Shown: one piece after another, positions 1 through 7,839 of the stretch | Layout of the letters: each line of letters starts with the position of its first letter | Numbering within the stretch: the stretch's first letter is position 1 | Source: Vreelandella nigrificans | Lineage (GTDB): Bacteria > Pseudomonadota > Gammaproteobacteria > Pseudomonadales > Halomonadaceae | NCBI RefSeq assembly: GCF_002374315.1 | Contig: NZ_NWUX01000022.1 | Span: 1-51,424, forward strand | Direction: 5' to 3' | DNA length: 51,424 nt | Notes under the pieces: model-generated | Told to the model about the DNA's origin: nothing | The model's input: the letters and a program-made list of their open reading frames with translations, nothing else | Databases searched by the model: none | Program-made: the position numbers and the translations under genes

Positions 1-1554
1 AACCTGGACGCCACTGCGACGATCACCATCGACACCATCGCTGGTGACGATGTGATCAACGGCGAAGAAGCCACCCAGACCATCACCGTGACCGGTACGG
101 TAGGCGGCGATGCCCGCGAAGGCGACACCGTCACCCTGACCGTGGGTGGTGAGACCTTCACTGGCCAAGTCACCACCGACAGCGCCGGTAACCTGGTCTA
201 CGCCATCGATGTCCCAGGATCGCTGCTGGCCGATAACGACAGCATCACTGCGGAAGTCACCGGTACCGACGACGCGGGTAACGACTACCGCGCCGAGGCT
301 GACCGTGACTACGGCGTTAACCTGGACGCCACTGCGACGATCACCATCGACACCATCGCTGGTGACGATGTGATCAACGGTGAAGAAGCCACCCAGACCA
401 TCACCGTCACGGGCACGGTAGGCGGCGATGCCCGCGAAGGTGACACTGTCACCCTGACCGTGGGTGGTGAGATCTTCACCGGTACCGTGGCGGAAGACCT
501 GACTTACTCCATCGATGTCCCAGGTTCACTGCTGGCGGACAACAACAGTGTTACTGCCGAAGTCACCGGTACCGACGACGCGGGCAACGACTACCGCGCC
601 GAGGCTGACCGTGACTACGGCGTCAACCTGGAGGCCACTGCCACCATCACCATCGACACCATTGCTGGTGATGACGTGATCAACGGTGAAGAGGCCACCC
701 AGACCATTACCGTGACTGGTACGGTAGGTGGCGATGCCCGCGAAGGTGACACTGTCACTCTGACCGTGGGCGACGAGACCTTCACTGGCCTAGTCGGTGC
801 AGATCTGACTTACGCCATCGATGTGCCCGGCTCGCTGTTAGCGGACAACAACAGCATCACGGCGGAAGTCACCGGTAGCGACGACGCGGGTAACGACTAC
901 CGCGCCGAGGCTGACCGCGACTACGGCGTCAATCTGGAGGCCACTGCGACGATCACCATCGACACCATTGCTGGTGACGATGTGATCAACGGCGAAGAAG
1001 CCACCCAGACCATCACCGTGACTGGCACAGTAGGTGGCGATGCTCGCGAAGGTGACACCGTCACCCTGGCCGTGGGTGGTGAGACCTTCACCGGCCAAGT
1101 CACCACCGACAGCGCTGGCAACCTGATCTATGCCATTGATGTCCCAGGATCACTGCTGGCGGACAACGACCAAGTGAGTGCCGAAGTCACTGGTACTGAC
1201 GACGCGGGTAATGACTACCTTGCCGAGGCTGACCGCGACTACGGCGTCAATCTGGATGCCACTGCGACGATCACCATCGACACCATTGCCGGTGACGATG
1301 TGATCAACGGCGAAGAAGCCACCCAGACCATCACCGTGACTGGCACAGTAGGTGGCGATGCTCGCGAAGGTGACACTGTCACTCTGACCGTGGGTGGTGA
1401 GACCTTTACTGGCCAAGTCGGTGTAGATCTGACCTACGCCATCGATGTCCCAGGCTCGCTGTTAGCGGACAACAACAGTGTTACTGCCGAAGTCACCGGT
1501 AGCGACGACGCGGGTAACGATTACCGCGCTGAGGCTGACCGTGCCTATGGTGTT
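1..1554 (+). repeat. Five tandem in-frame adhesin repeats (306/318 bp)
   Basis: Five direct repeats with very high DNA identity encode Ig-like adhesin domains. Units begin at 1, 319, 625, 931 and 1249. Units 1 and 4 carry a four-residue insertion (TTDSAGNL-type loop), so they are 318 bp; the others are 306 bp. Conservation at DNA level, including synonymous positions, indicates recent duplication or gene conversion. The array continues off the left edge. Confidence 0.95.
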
Positions 1555-3774
1555 GATGTTACTCCACCTTCTGTAGTTGTTTCGTTACTAGGAGCGGGTG
1601 AAGATGATATCTACAACATCGATGAGATTGCTGCTGGCGAGCCTGATAGCGTAGAAGCTTTAGTTACCTTCCAAACGGGTACTGAGGTTGGCGATACGCT
1701 GGTTGTTAAAGATGAAGGTGGTAACACGCTGACTACTGTGGTGTTGGAGCAGCAAGACATTGATAACGGTGTCACTGTCTGGGTAGCTGTTAGTCAAGGT
1801 GCGACTAACGTTAGTGTTAGCGCAACGGTCACTGATCCGGCTGGCAACAGTGCCAGCGATGATGACATTAAAGGCGTAGCTAACGTTGCGCCAGAAGCCA
1901 CCATCACCATAGATGCACTGTTTGGTGGTGATGATTTCCTTAGCAACAGTGAGGCTCAAGAAGGGCAATCAATCACCGGTTCCGTTGGTGGTGATGCTAA
2001 AGCTGGCGATACGGTTGAGGTTACAGTTGGTGGGCAGACTTATCTCACGGAGGTCAACCAAGATGGTAGTTCCTGGGTAGTTAATGTGCCCAGTAATAAA
2101 GTGGTTGGGCTAGTTTCCGGAGATGTGACTGCTAGCGTTGTAGGCAATGACCAGTTCGGTAATGTCTACGAGGCTGAGGCTGATCGTTCATTTGAGGTAC
2201 AACCACCTGCTTCGCTCAATGTAGGGGGCAATGGAGATGATGTAATTGAAAGTGGCGGGGGGGATGATGTCATCCTTGGCGACCGCGGTGGAAAAGTCAC
2301 CATTATAGATCCGGCCGCTAATTACAATATTTCCCTTATTGTCGATGTTTCGGGGAGTATGAATAATAATTCTGGGCAACCCGGGTTGTCGCTGATGGAG
2401 CTGACTAGGCAATCCTTGGTGAACCTGACTAACCAGTTGAGAGATCATGAAGGTTCGATCAACGTTCAACTAGTGCCTTTCTCAAGTCATGCATCAACCC
2501 CCATTGTCATTCAAGGGTTGGATTCGAGTAATGCACATCAGTTGATTAATGCTATCAATGCGCTGCAAGCAGGTGGAGGCACTAACTATCAAGCTGCCTT
2601 TGCGCAATCAGTTGCTTGGTTTAATGCTCAGAATGGTCAGCAGGATGAGGGAGAGTTTGAGAATCTTACCTATTTCCTAACGGATGGTGATCCAACGTTC
2701 TACTACGATCAGTTTGGCAATTTGGCCGGCCCAGGTAATGAAACCGACTTTGCCACCTTTGAGGCCTCAGTAAGAGCATTTGAAGGGCTGTCAAATATTT
2801 CCCCAGTCAATGCAATTGGTATTGGCAGTGGTGTGTCAGAGAATTATCTACGTTTCTTCGACAATACAGAGACTGAAGGTTCTGGGGCTGAAAGCTTTGT
2901 TGTAGGACGAGAGTATGTTGGCCGTTGGCCATTTGGTAAGTGGCAAGATGTTATCCGTACTGTTTCTGGACCTGTTGGCGATGTCGATATTGTCAATAAC
3001 GCTGAAGACTTGGCCGCTGCGTTGGAGGGTAGTTCGGAATTTGATGATCTAGAAGATCTAGGAGATGACGTCCTGTTGGGTGGCGGTGGCAATGATATTA
3101 TCTTTGGTGACACCATTAATACCGATCACCTGGAGTGGACTAATGGAGATACTGGCGTCTTCTATGGCGCTGGTAGCCATGATGGTTTGGGTTACCAAGG
3201 ACTTCGTGACTACTTAAGGTGGGAAGTTAATAACGGCGCAGCACCTGAAGAGGGACAGATTATTGACTACATTCGAGGCAACTGGGAGTCTTTAGTCGAT
3301 TCCGCACGCACACAAGGCGGTAACAATACCTTGGATGGTGGCGAGGGTGATGATGTGCTCATCGGTGGTGCGGGAAATGATACCTTAATCGGGGGCGAGG
3401 GCAATGACATTCTCATTGGTGGTTCAGGTGACGATATTTTCCTGTGGCAGGATGGCGACCAAGGCACAGCGGGCGCCCCGGCGGTTGATGTTGTGAGGGA
3501 TTTTGGTAACGGTAATAATATCTTGGATATTGCCGACCTGCTCCAAGGTGAAGAGGATGCGGTTGATCTGAGCACCTATATTGTTGCAGAGCAAGAGGGC
3601 AACGACACAGTACTTTACTTAAACTCTCAAGGCGGCTTGGCTGGTGATAAAGAGAATGCTGATCAAGTCATACGGCTAGAGGGCAAAACCTTTGCTGACT
3701 TTGGTGGAGGTAGTACTTCTCAACAAGTGATCGACTTTATGATCCAACACGGTAAGCTCGAGATTGATCAATAA
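1..3774 (+). CDS. LapA/RTX-type giant adhesin, C-terminal part (5' end off window)
   Basis: The reading frame is open from the first base, so the gene starts outside the window; the GTG at 52 is an internal valine. The visible 1257 residues begin with five nearly identical Ig-like repeats (unit starts 1, 319, 625, 931, 1249; lengths 106, 102, 102, 106, 102 residues). A diverged spacer (1555 to about 1890) and a sixth degenerate repeat (about 1897-2196) follow. Next come a short glycine-aspartate RTX block (about 2221-2283), a von Willebrand factor A domain with a MIDAS motif DVSGS at 2344-2358, and further RTX nonapeptides (about 3060-3110 and 3319-3450, such as GGEGNDILIGG). The C-terminus resembles the type I secretion target domain of VCA0849-type proteins. 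This is the classic architecture of LapA-like surface adhesins secreted by an ABC exporter and folded by calcium. The neighbouring lapG and lapD genes support this. Repeat number, and so true length, cannot be known here. Confidence 0.9.
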   Translation, partial: NLDATATITIDTIAGDDVINGEEATQTITVTGTVGGDAREGDTVTLTVGGETFTGQVTTDSAGNLVYAIDVPGSLLADNDSITAEVTGTDDAGNDYRAEADRDYGVNLDATATITIDTIAGDDVINGEEATQTITVTGTVGGDAREGDTVTLTVGGEIFTGTVAEDLTYSIDVPGSLLADNNSVTAEVTGTDDAGNDYRAEADRDYGVNLEATATITIDTIAGDDVINGEEATQTITVTGTVGGDAREGDTVTLTVGDETFTGLVGADLTYAIDVPGSLLADNNSITAEVTGSDDAGNDYRAEADRDYGVNLEATATITIDTIAGDDVINGEEATQTITVTGTVGGDAREGDTVTLAVGGETFTGQVTTDSAGNLIYAIDVPGSLLADNDQVSAEVTGTDDAGNDYLAEADRDYGVNLDATATITIDTIAGDDVINGEEATQTITVTGTVGGDAREGDTVTLTVGGETFTGQVGVDLTYAIDVPGSLLADNNSVTAEVTGSDDAGNDYRAEADRAYGVDVTPPSVVVSLLGAGEDDIYNIDEIAAGEPDSVEALVTFQTGTEVGDTLVVKDEGGNTLTTVVLEQQDIDNGVTVWVAVSQGATNVSVSATVTDPAGNSASDDDIKGVANVAPEATITIDALFGGDDFLSNSEAQEGQSITGSVGGDAKAGDTVEVTVGGQTYLTEVNQDGSSWVVNVPSNKVVGLVSGDVTASVVGNDQFGNVYEAEADRSFEVQPPASLNVGGNGDDVIESGGGDDVILGDRGGKVTIIDPAANYNISLIVDVSGSMNNNSGQPGLSLMELTRQSLVNLTNQLRDHEGSINVQLVPFSSHASTPIVIQGLDSSNAHQLINAINALQAGGGTNYQAAFAQSVAWFNAQNGQQDEGEFENLTYFLTDGDPTFYYDQFGNLAGPGNETDFATFEASVRAFEGLSNISPVNAIGIGSGVSENYLRFFDNTETEGSGAESFVVGREYVGRWPFGKWQDVIRTVSGPVGDVDIVNNAEDLAAALEGSSEFDDLEDLGDDVLLGGGGNDIIFGDTINTDHLEWTNGDTGVFYGAGSHDGLGYQGLRDYLRWEVNNGAAPEEGQIIDYIRGNWESLVDSARTQGGNNTLDGGEGDDVLIGGAGNDTLIGGEGNDILIGGSGDDIFLWQDGDQGTAGAPAVDVVRDFGNGNNILDIADLLQGEEDAVDLSTYIVAEQEGNDTVLYLNSQGGLAGDKENADQVIRLEGKTFADFGGGSTSQQVIDFMIQHGKLEIDQ

Positions 3775-3791
3775 CCTCTAGGCAATGTTAT

Positions 3792-3814
3792 AAGGCCGCC
3801 CAATGGGCGGCCTT
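3792..3814 (+). terminator. Hairpin terminator after adhesin gene
   Basis: A perfect 10-bp stem (3792-3801 with 3805-3814) closes a 3-nt loop, 18 bases after the adhesin stop codon. The T tract behind it is poor (GTTAAT), so termination may be partial, with read-through into the next small gene. Confidence 0.6.
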
Positions 3815-3858
3815 GTTAATCATATACTTAAGCGCTTTTACTTCCAGAGGAAGCCGCT

Positions 3859-4182
3859 ATGTTCTATATCAAACGCAATGCACAGGGAGAGATCGTGATG
3901 CTCAGCAAGGAGCCATCGCCAGAGTGCAATGATACCGTCGCGGGAGACTCGCCAGAAGTATTCGCCTTTCTTGCTGGACAAGCGGGGGGGGCTTCGCAGT
4001 TTATTGCTTCTGATTTGGCTTTCGTACGTGTAGTTGAGGATCTGCTGGAAGTTCTGCTGGCGAAGGGCGTGCTTAGCTTTACCGATTTGCCACCAGCGGC
4101 GCAAAGCAAGGTGATGGAGCGCAAATCGCTACGTGCCAAGAATGATATCAACTTGATTAGCGATGATGGCGGAGTCATCTAG
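3859..4182 (+). CDS. Small conserved protein next to adhesin (function unknown)
   Basis: This 107-residue protein starts at an ATG preceded by an AGAGGAAG Shine-Dalgarno sequence. It has no signal peptide or membrane segment. It resembles a family of roughly 100-residue proteins beginning MFYVxRNAQGE that I recall being labelled 'tryptophan synthase subunit beta like' in pseudomonad-type genomes. That name is almost certainly a misannotation, since the protein is far too short and has no PLP site. The middle and C-terminal part (about residues 45-95) looks helical and acidic, then basic. It lies in the same direction as the adhesin gene, 84 bp after its stop, and converges with lapD. A role in adhesin biology is only suggested by position. 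Confidence 0.7.
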   Translation: MFYIKRNAQGEIVMLSKEPSPECNDTVAGDSPEVFAFLAGQAGGASQFIASDLAFVRVVEDLLEVLLAKGVLSFTDLPPAAQSKVMERKSLRAKNDINLISDDGGVI

Positions 4183-4229
4183 CGCGACATGGTGAATAAT
4201 GCCGCGCCAGCCTTGATTTTCGGTACTGA

Positions 4230-6158
4230 TTAAACACGTACCCCAGGACCTGTTGCACCATCTAGACCTGCACGGAACAGGCTATCAAGTTCGGCCTGCT
4301 CTACAACTCCCTCTGCGATCACTTGAATGCCTAGTGAGTGGCAAAGCGTTGCCATGCCTCGAACAATGGTCTGTTGTTCATTAGAGGTATGAATGCCACG
4401 AATCAAGCTGCTGTCCACTTTTAGGTAAGTAAGCCCTACATCATGAAGGTCGGCAAGTTTCGTAAACTCAGCGCCTACGTGCTCAATTCCGAACTGGCAG
4501 CCAAGAGGTCTTAGGGCCGTGCATAAACCGCGTAAACTGCCTATTGCATGTGCGTTCAATACAGCGGGCACTTCAAAGCAAAGCTGCTTGGCGTGCTGGG
4601 GCTGTTTTTCCAGTAGCGCTCTTAGTTCAGTAACAAATTGCGCATTGGTAATAGAGGCTATAGAAAGATTGATCCCCATCTTGTGCTCGGGATCAATCGC
4701 TAGCTGCGCAAAGGATTTTTTGACTACAGCAATATCTAGTGCTGGCTCTAAGTTGAAGCGTGACACCCACGGAATAAACACGCCTGCTGTTTGCCATTCG
4801 TTTGCAAGTTTTAAACGGGCAGGGCACTCGTAGTGAAGTACATTATTATGGGCATCAATTACCGGGAAGTAGGCCAGTTGTGGCCCTTGGCTAATAGCTT
4901 TATTGAGTGCAGTACGCCATTCGACATGATTGTTAAACAACGAGCCTTGCTGACCTTCACGGACGACAATGCGATTGTGTGCGCTGTCACTTTCCGCTTC
5001 TGCTAGGGCATCATCTAGGGTGGCTAGCAGGGTGCCGCGTTCATCGTGGGGGGTGTAGGCTACAATGGCAGCTGGCATACGCACCATCTCACGGGGAGTG
5101 TCTACAGCTACTATTTTAAGTGCTTGCTCAAACACTTGCTCAAGTGCATGGCGGACAAGCGAAGCGAGCTTGTTGGCACTCTCTTGTAACGGCAATAATA
5201 GTAGAAAGTCACTGCCATTCAGGCGGCCAATTAAGGCTTCTTCTGAGCTGCCATCCAGCTGAGAAAGCTGTTGGACAAGAGCACGGAGTAGGTTATCAGT
5301 TGCTTGATGGCCTAACTGTTCGTTTAATTGCTCTAGCGTTTGAACTCGCACCATCAGCATTAGACCTGTAGCGCGGACATCATCACTGCCCAGCAGGGAT
5401 GCCAGCCTGCCCATAAATACATCACGGTTCAGTGCGCCGGTTACTCGGTCATGTTGAAGATCGCGGCGCAGCTCGTCTAATTTTTGGCTCTCTTGGCTAA
5501 GCATATGGTGTACGTTAGCAGAGAGAATATTCATGGCTTGGGCAACTTCGCGTAACTCTAGTGTGCGTGGCTCTTTGATGGTTGTGAAGCGGCGGGCGCT
5601 AATATCTTTTGCTTGGGCAACCACGCGCACCAATGGGTGTTTAATACCACGTACCAGTACAGTGGCAATGGCCAAGCTGATAGCTCCGGCTAGTAAAAAC
5701 CAGCCCGCCAATTCGAGCATGCTGCGCCATAACGAGGCATAAGCAAAGCTGTGCTGGCTTTCAAGTTCTAGGGTGCCAAATTGCCGCCAGCCATCTTGCA
5801 CGGTGGCGGTGCCTGTGGGCACGTTAAATTGAATTAAGCTGCGAAACCATGCAGGCACGTCACCGCTATATTCGCTGGCGGAGCGTCCAATGAGCACGTT
5901 ATTTGCGGTGTCCCGTAGAATAATGCTGCGGTAGTAGCCGGTATCAAACTGTGCGGCAACGAGCAGTTCTAGGATAACAATATCTTTATCGAGCTGGCTC
6001 ATTGAGAGCGCAAGCGCGGTAGCGTTATCTTCGTTTTTGATGCGCACTTCCTGCTCAATATAGTCGCGACTTGATGCGATGCTGATAGCAAGGCTACCAA
6101 CAAACGAAAGCAACAGTAGCGCAATAATGGCTAGCCAAAGCTGTTTAATAAGCGACAT
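4230..6158 (-). CDS. lapD: LapD-like inner-membrane c-di-GMP receptor (degenerate GGDEF-EAL)
   Basis: LapD proteins sense cytoplasmic c-di-GMP and, when bound, sequester the periplasmic protease LapG so that LapA stays on the surface. This protein has an N-terminal membrane segment (about residues 5-27), a periplasmic domain of about 120 residues, a second membrane segment (about 150-172), a HAMP-like linker, then GGDEF and EAL-type domains. Both catalytic domains look dead. The GGDEF signature reads NGSDF, the EAL motif reads ECP (in HYECPARL), and the DDFG metal motif reads EHVG, while the later AEGV motif is kept. This is the expected pattern for a receptor, not an enzyme. I chose the ATG at 6158 over a TTG at 6167, because AGGA at 6168-6171 is nine bases upstream. 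The start lies 14 bp after the lapG stop, so the two form an operon. The gene converges on the adhesin gene. Confidence 0.88.
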   Translation of the reverse strand: MSLIKQLWLAIIALLLLSFVGSLAISIASSRDYIEQEVRIKNEDNATALALSMSQLDKDIVILELLVAAQFDTGYYRSIILRDTANNVLIGRSASEYSGDVPAWFRSLIQFNVPTGTATVQDGWRQFGTLELESQHSFAYASLWRSMLELAGWFLLAGAISLAIATVLVRGIKHPLVRVVAQAKDISARRFTTIKEPRTLELREVAQAMNILSANVHHMLSQESQKLDELRRDLQHDRVTGALNRDVFMGRLASLLGSDDVRATGLMLMVRVQTLEQLNEQLGHQATDNLLRALVQQLSQLDGSSEEALIGRLNGSDFLLLLPLQESANKLASLVRHALEQVFEQALKIVAVDTPREMVRMPAAIVAYTPHDERGTLLATLDDALAEAESDSAHNRIVVREGQQGSLFNNHVEWRTALNKAISQGPQLAYFPVIDAHNNVLHYECPARLKLANEWQTAGVFIPWVSRFNLEPALDIAVVKKSFAQLAIDPEHKMGINLSIASITNAQFVTELRALLEKQPQHAKQLCFEVPAVLNAHAIGSLRGLCTALRPLGCQFGIEHVGAEFTKLADLHDVGLTYLKVDSSLIRGIHTSNEQQTIVRGMATLCHSLGIQVIAEGVVEQAELDSLFRAGLDGATGPGVRV

Positions 6159-6172
6159 GGTGCCCAATCCTT

Positions 6173-6886
6173 TTAAATGAAGCCTTGTGATTGCATGCGT
6201 TCAACCACGCTACGCCAGCGAGATAACCTCGCTAATGGGTCGGCACGAGATTCTGAAGAGCCACCAGCCCATAGCCCTTCACTGTTAAAACTAAATACGG
6301 GGTCAAGGTCGGTGCGTTGTGACGCTGGACTAATGGAGGGCGCAATATTATCTAGTACCAGAGGCTCTGCGCTAGGGGTGGAGTAGTAACCCAGCACCAT
6401 ATGCGCTTGAGTGATTTGGCTACGACCAATTCGCGCTCGAACATAAATCATCCTAAGGCGTTCGCCAGGAACGTCCAACTGTTTCAAACTAACGTATTTG
6501 GCGATGGAGTAATCCTCACAGTCGCCCTGACCCTGTCCCATGGTTTCCAGTGGAGTGGCCCAAAAGTCTTCATGGCCCCAATTGTGGATATCTTCAACCC
6601 AACGTATCCGGCGATTGAAAAAATCATTCACGTCGCGAAGCTGCGTTTGTATACCTTGTCTGCGCAGGCGTTCTAGGAGCTCAAACCATGCTTCTAATAC
6701 GGCTAAGCCGCTTGTGCCATACTGCTGTTGCATACTTTGTCGCAAACGCTGAGGGTTAAAAGCAGTTGCCGGGGTAGGAAAAACACTTGCTCCCGCGCCC
6801 AAAATAAGCGCGCCGACAGTTGCTAAAAACTGTCGGCGGGAAAGGGGGCTAAGAATGGGGCGGGGTGAGTCAGGCATAAGTGCCAT
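6173..6886 (-). CDS. lapG: LapG-like periplasmic cysteine protease (adhesin release)
   Basis: This is a calcium-dependent transglutaminase-like cysteine protease (BTLCP/DUF920) that in known Lap systems clips the N-terminus of LapA and frees the cell from the surface. The catalytic triad is visible: Cys in GQGDCEDY, His in TQAHMVLGYY, and Asp in VLDNI. The acidic residues around the Cys match the calcium-binding positions described for LapG. The N-terminus has a twin-arginine motif SRRQFLA followed by a hydrophobic stretch and an ATA cleavage-like site, suggesting Tat export. The start at 6886 is the first ATG; a second ATG lies at 6877, and neither has a clear Shine-Dalgarno sequence. It is the first gene of a lapG-lapD pair. 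The cleavage site in the adhesin would be in its N-terminus, outside the window. Confidence 0.9.
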   Translation of the reverse strand: MALMPDSPRPILSPLSRRQFLATVGALILGAGASVFPTPATAFNPQRLRQSMQQQYGTSGLAVLEAWFELLERLRRQGIQTQLRDVNDFFNRRIRWVEDIHNWGHEDFWATPLETMGQGQGDCEDYSIAKYVSLKQLDVPGERLRMIYVRARIGRSQITQAHMVLGYYSTPSAEPLVLDNIAPSISPASQRTDLDPVFSFNSEGLWAGGSSESRADPLARLSRWRSVVERMQSQGFI

Positions 6887-7039
6887 TAGTATTCGTCGAA
6901 TATTTATTAAGACTACAAGCTACGGCATCTGAGTGCTATATATGCTTACTAGAAAGCTGCAATATTAGGAAATAAAAATTTAGAAAACAAAAACTAAGGC
7001 AATAATAAACAGTGTTGCTAGGTAGGAGGTGATTGTAAA

Positions 7040-7065
7040 AGCCCTAAGCCATCCTTGGCTGAGGC
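7040..7065 (-). terminator. Possible terminator after tesA
   Basis: On the minus strand an imperfect stem (AGCC..AGCC with GGCT..GGGCT) lies just beyond the tesA stop and is followed by TTTTA. It is weaker than the other terminators in the window. Confidence 0.4.
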
Positions 7066-7077
7066 TGTTAGTTGGGG

Positions 7078-7839
7078 CTACATTACTTCTTCGAGTTCCT
7101 GTTCAGATAGCCCTAGCTCAGACAGCATTGGCTGAAGCGCTGGCCACACGTTTTCAAGAATAGTTGGCTGGGCCTCGGCGGTAGGGTGGATGCCATCGCT
7201 TTGCATCAGTTGTGCATTAAGTGCGATGCCTTCTAGCAAAAAGGGGACTAAAGAAACCTCATACTCATCGGCGAGGGAGTGAAAAACGCTAGTGAAGGCA
7301 TCGCGGTAGGCTTGGCCGTAGTTAGGGGGAATATCAATACCAAGCAGTAATACCTCAGCATCGGCCTGTTGGCTTTGTTCAATAATACTTGCTAGATTGG
7401 CTCGCATTTGGTTCGGATCTAAGCCACGTAGGCCATCATTCCCCCCCAATTCTAACAGAACGATGTCAGGCTGCCGTTGTCCGATGATATCAGCAAAGCG
7501 CTGTGCTCCGCCGGATGTGGTTTCACCGCTAATGCTGGCATTTACCACCTTGGCTTGGCCTTCAAGGCGTTGTTCCAATAGCGCGACCCAACCCTGTTCC
7601 TGCTCAATACCGTAGGCGGCACTTAAACTGTCACCCATTACTAGCAGGGTCGGATTTTGATCTGCGTTGAGTGATGAAGCTCCGAAGGTTACTACCAGTG
7701 CCAGCGCCCCTCCGGTTACCATACGACAGAGTTTTTGCTGACTAAGTTCTTGTTGATTAAGTTTTTGCTGACTAAGTTTTTGCTGACTAAGTTTTTGCCA
7801 ATCTGGTTTTTGCCAAGCTACAGGGATGCCACGCTTCAT
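7078..7839 (-). CDS. tesA: TesA-type GDSL esterase / lysophospholipase L1-like
   Basis: This is a periplasmic SGNH/GDSL hydrolase acting on acyl esters or thioesters. The catalytic blocks are present: MGDSLSAAYGI (Ser), a Gly block in SGETTSGG, GGNDGLRG (Asn), and DGIHPTAEAQ (Asp and His). The start at 7839 is supported by a strong AGAGGAG six bases upstream. The N-terminus is odd: about 40 residues precede the hydrophobic signal-like segment (MVTGGALALVV...). They consist largely of a QKLSQ-type tandem repeat rich in Gln and Lys, encoded by near-identical DNA. The extension is in frame and so should be translated, but it would make an unusual n-region for a signal peptide. Initiation at the inner Met (MVTGG) is an alternative. 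tesA is divergent from ybbA, as in many gammaproteobacteria. Confidence 0.87.
   Translation of the reverse strand: MKRGIPVAWQKPDWQKLSQQKLSQQKLNQQELSQQKLCRMVTGGALALVVTFGASSLNADQNPTLLVMGDSLSAAYGIEQEQGWVALLEQRLEGQAKVVNASISGETTSGGAQRFADIIGQRQPDIVLLELGGNDGLRGLDPNQMRANLASIIEQSQQADAEVLLLGIDIPPNYGQAYRDAFTSVFHSLADEYEVSLVPFLLEGIALNAQLMQSDGIHPTAEAQPTILENVWPALQPMLSELGLSEQELEEVM
7735..7812 (-). repeat. Short tandem repeat in the 5' coding region of tesA
   Basis: A unit of about 18 bp (on the plus strand TTTTTGCTGACTAAG and variants) is repeated about four times with small changes. It encodes QKLSQ/QKLNQ/QELSQ repeats near the TesA N-terminus. The multiples of three keep the frame open. Slippage could change the length of the extension between strains. 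Confidence 0.8.

Noticed and set aside
52..54. GTG at 52 as the adhesin start
   Set aside because: The frame is open and repeat-coding upstream to base 1, so this is an internal valine.
838..1416. Minus-strand open frames within the adhesin repeats
   Set aside because: They mirror the repeat pattern of the real plus-strand gene and have no ribosome binding sites or family resemblance.
1..1554. CRISPR-like array
   Set aside because: The units are about 306-318 bp, in frame and without spacers; they are protein repeats.
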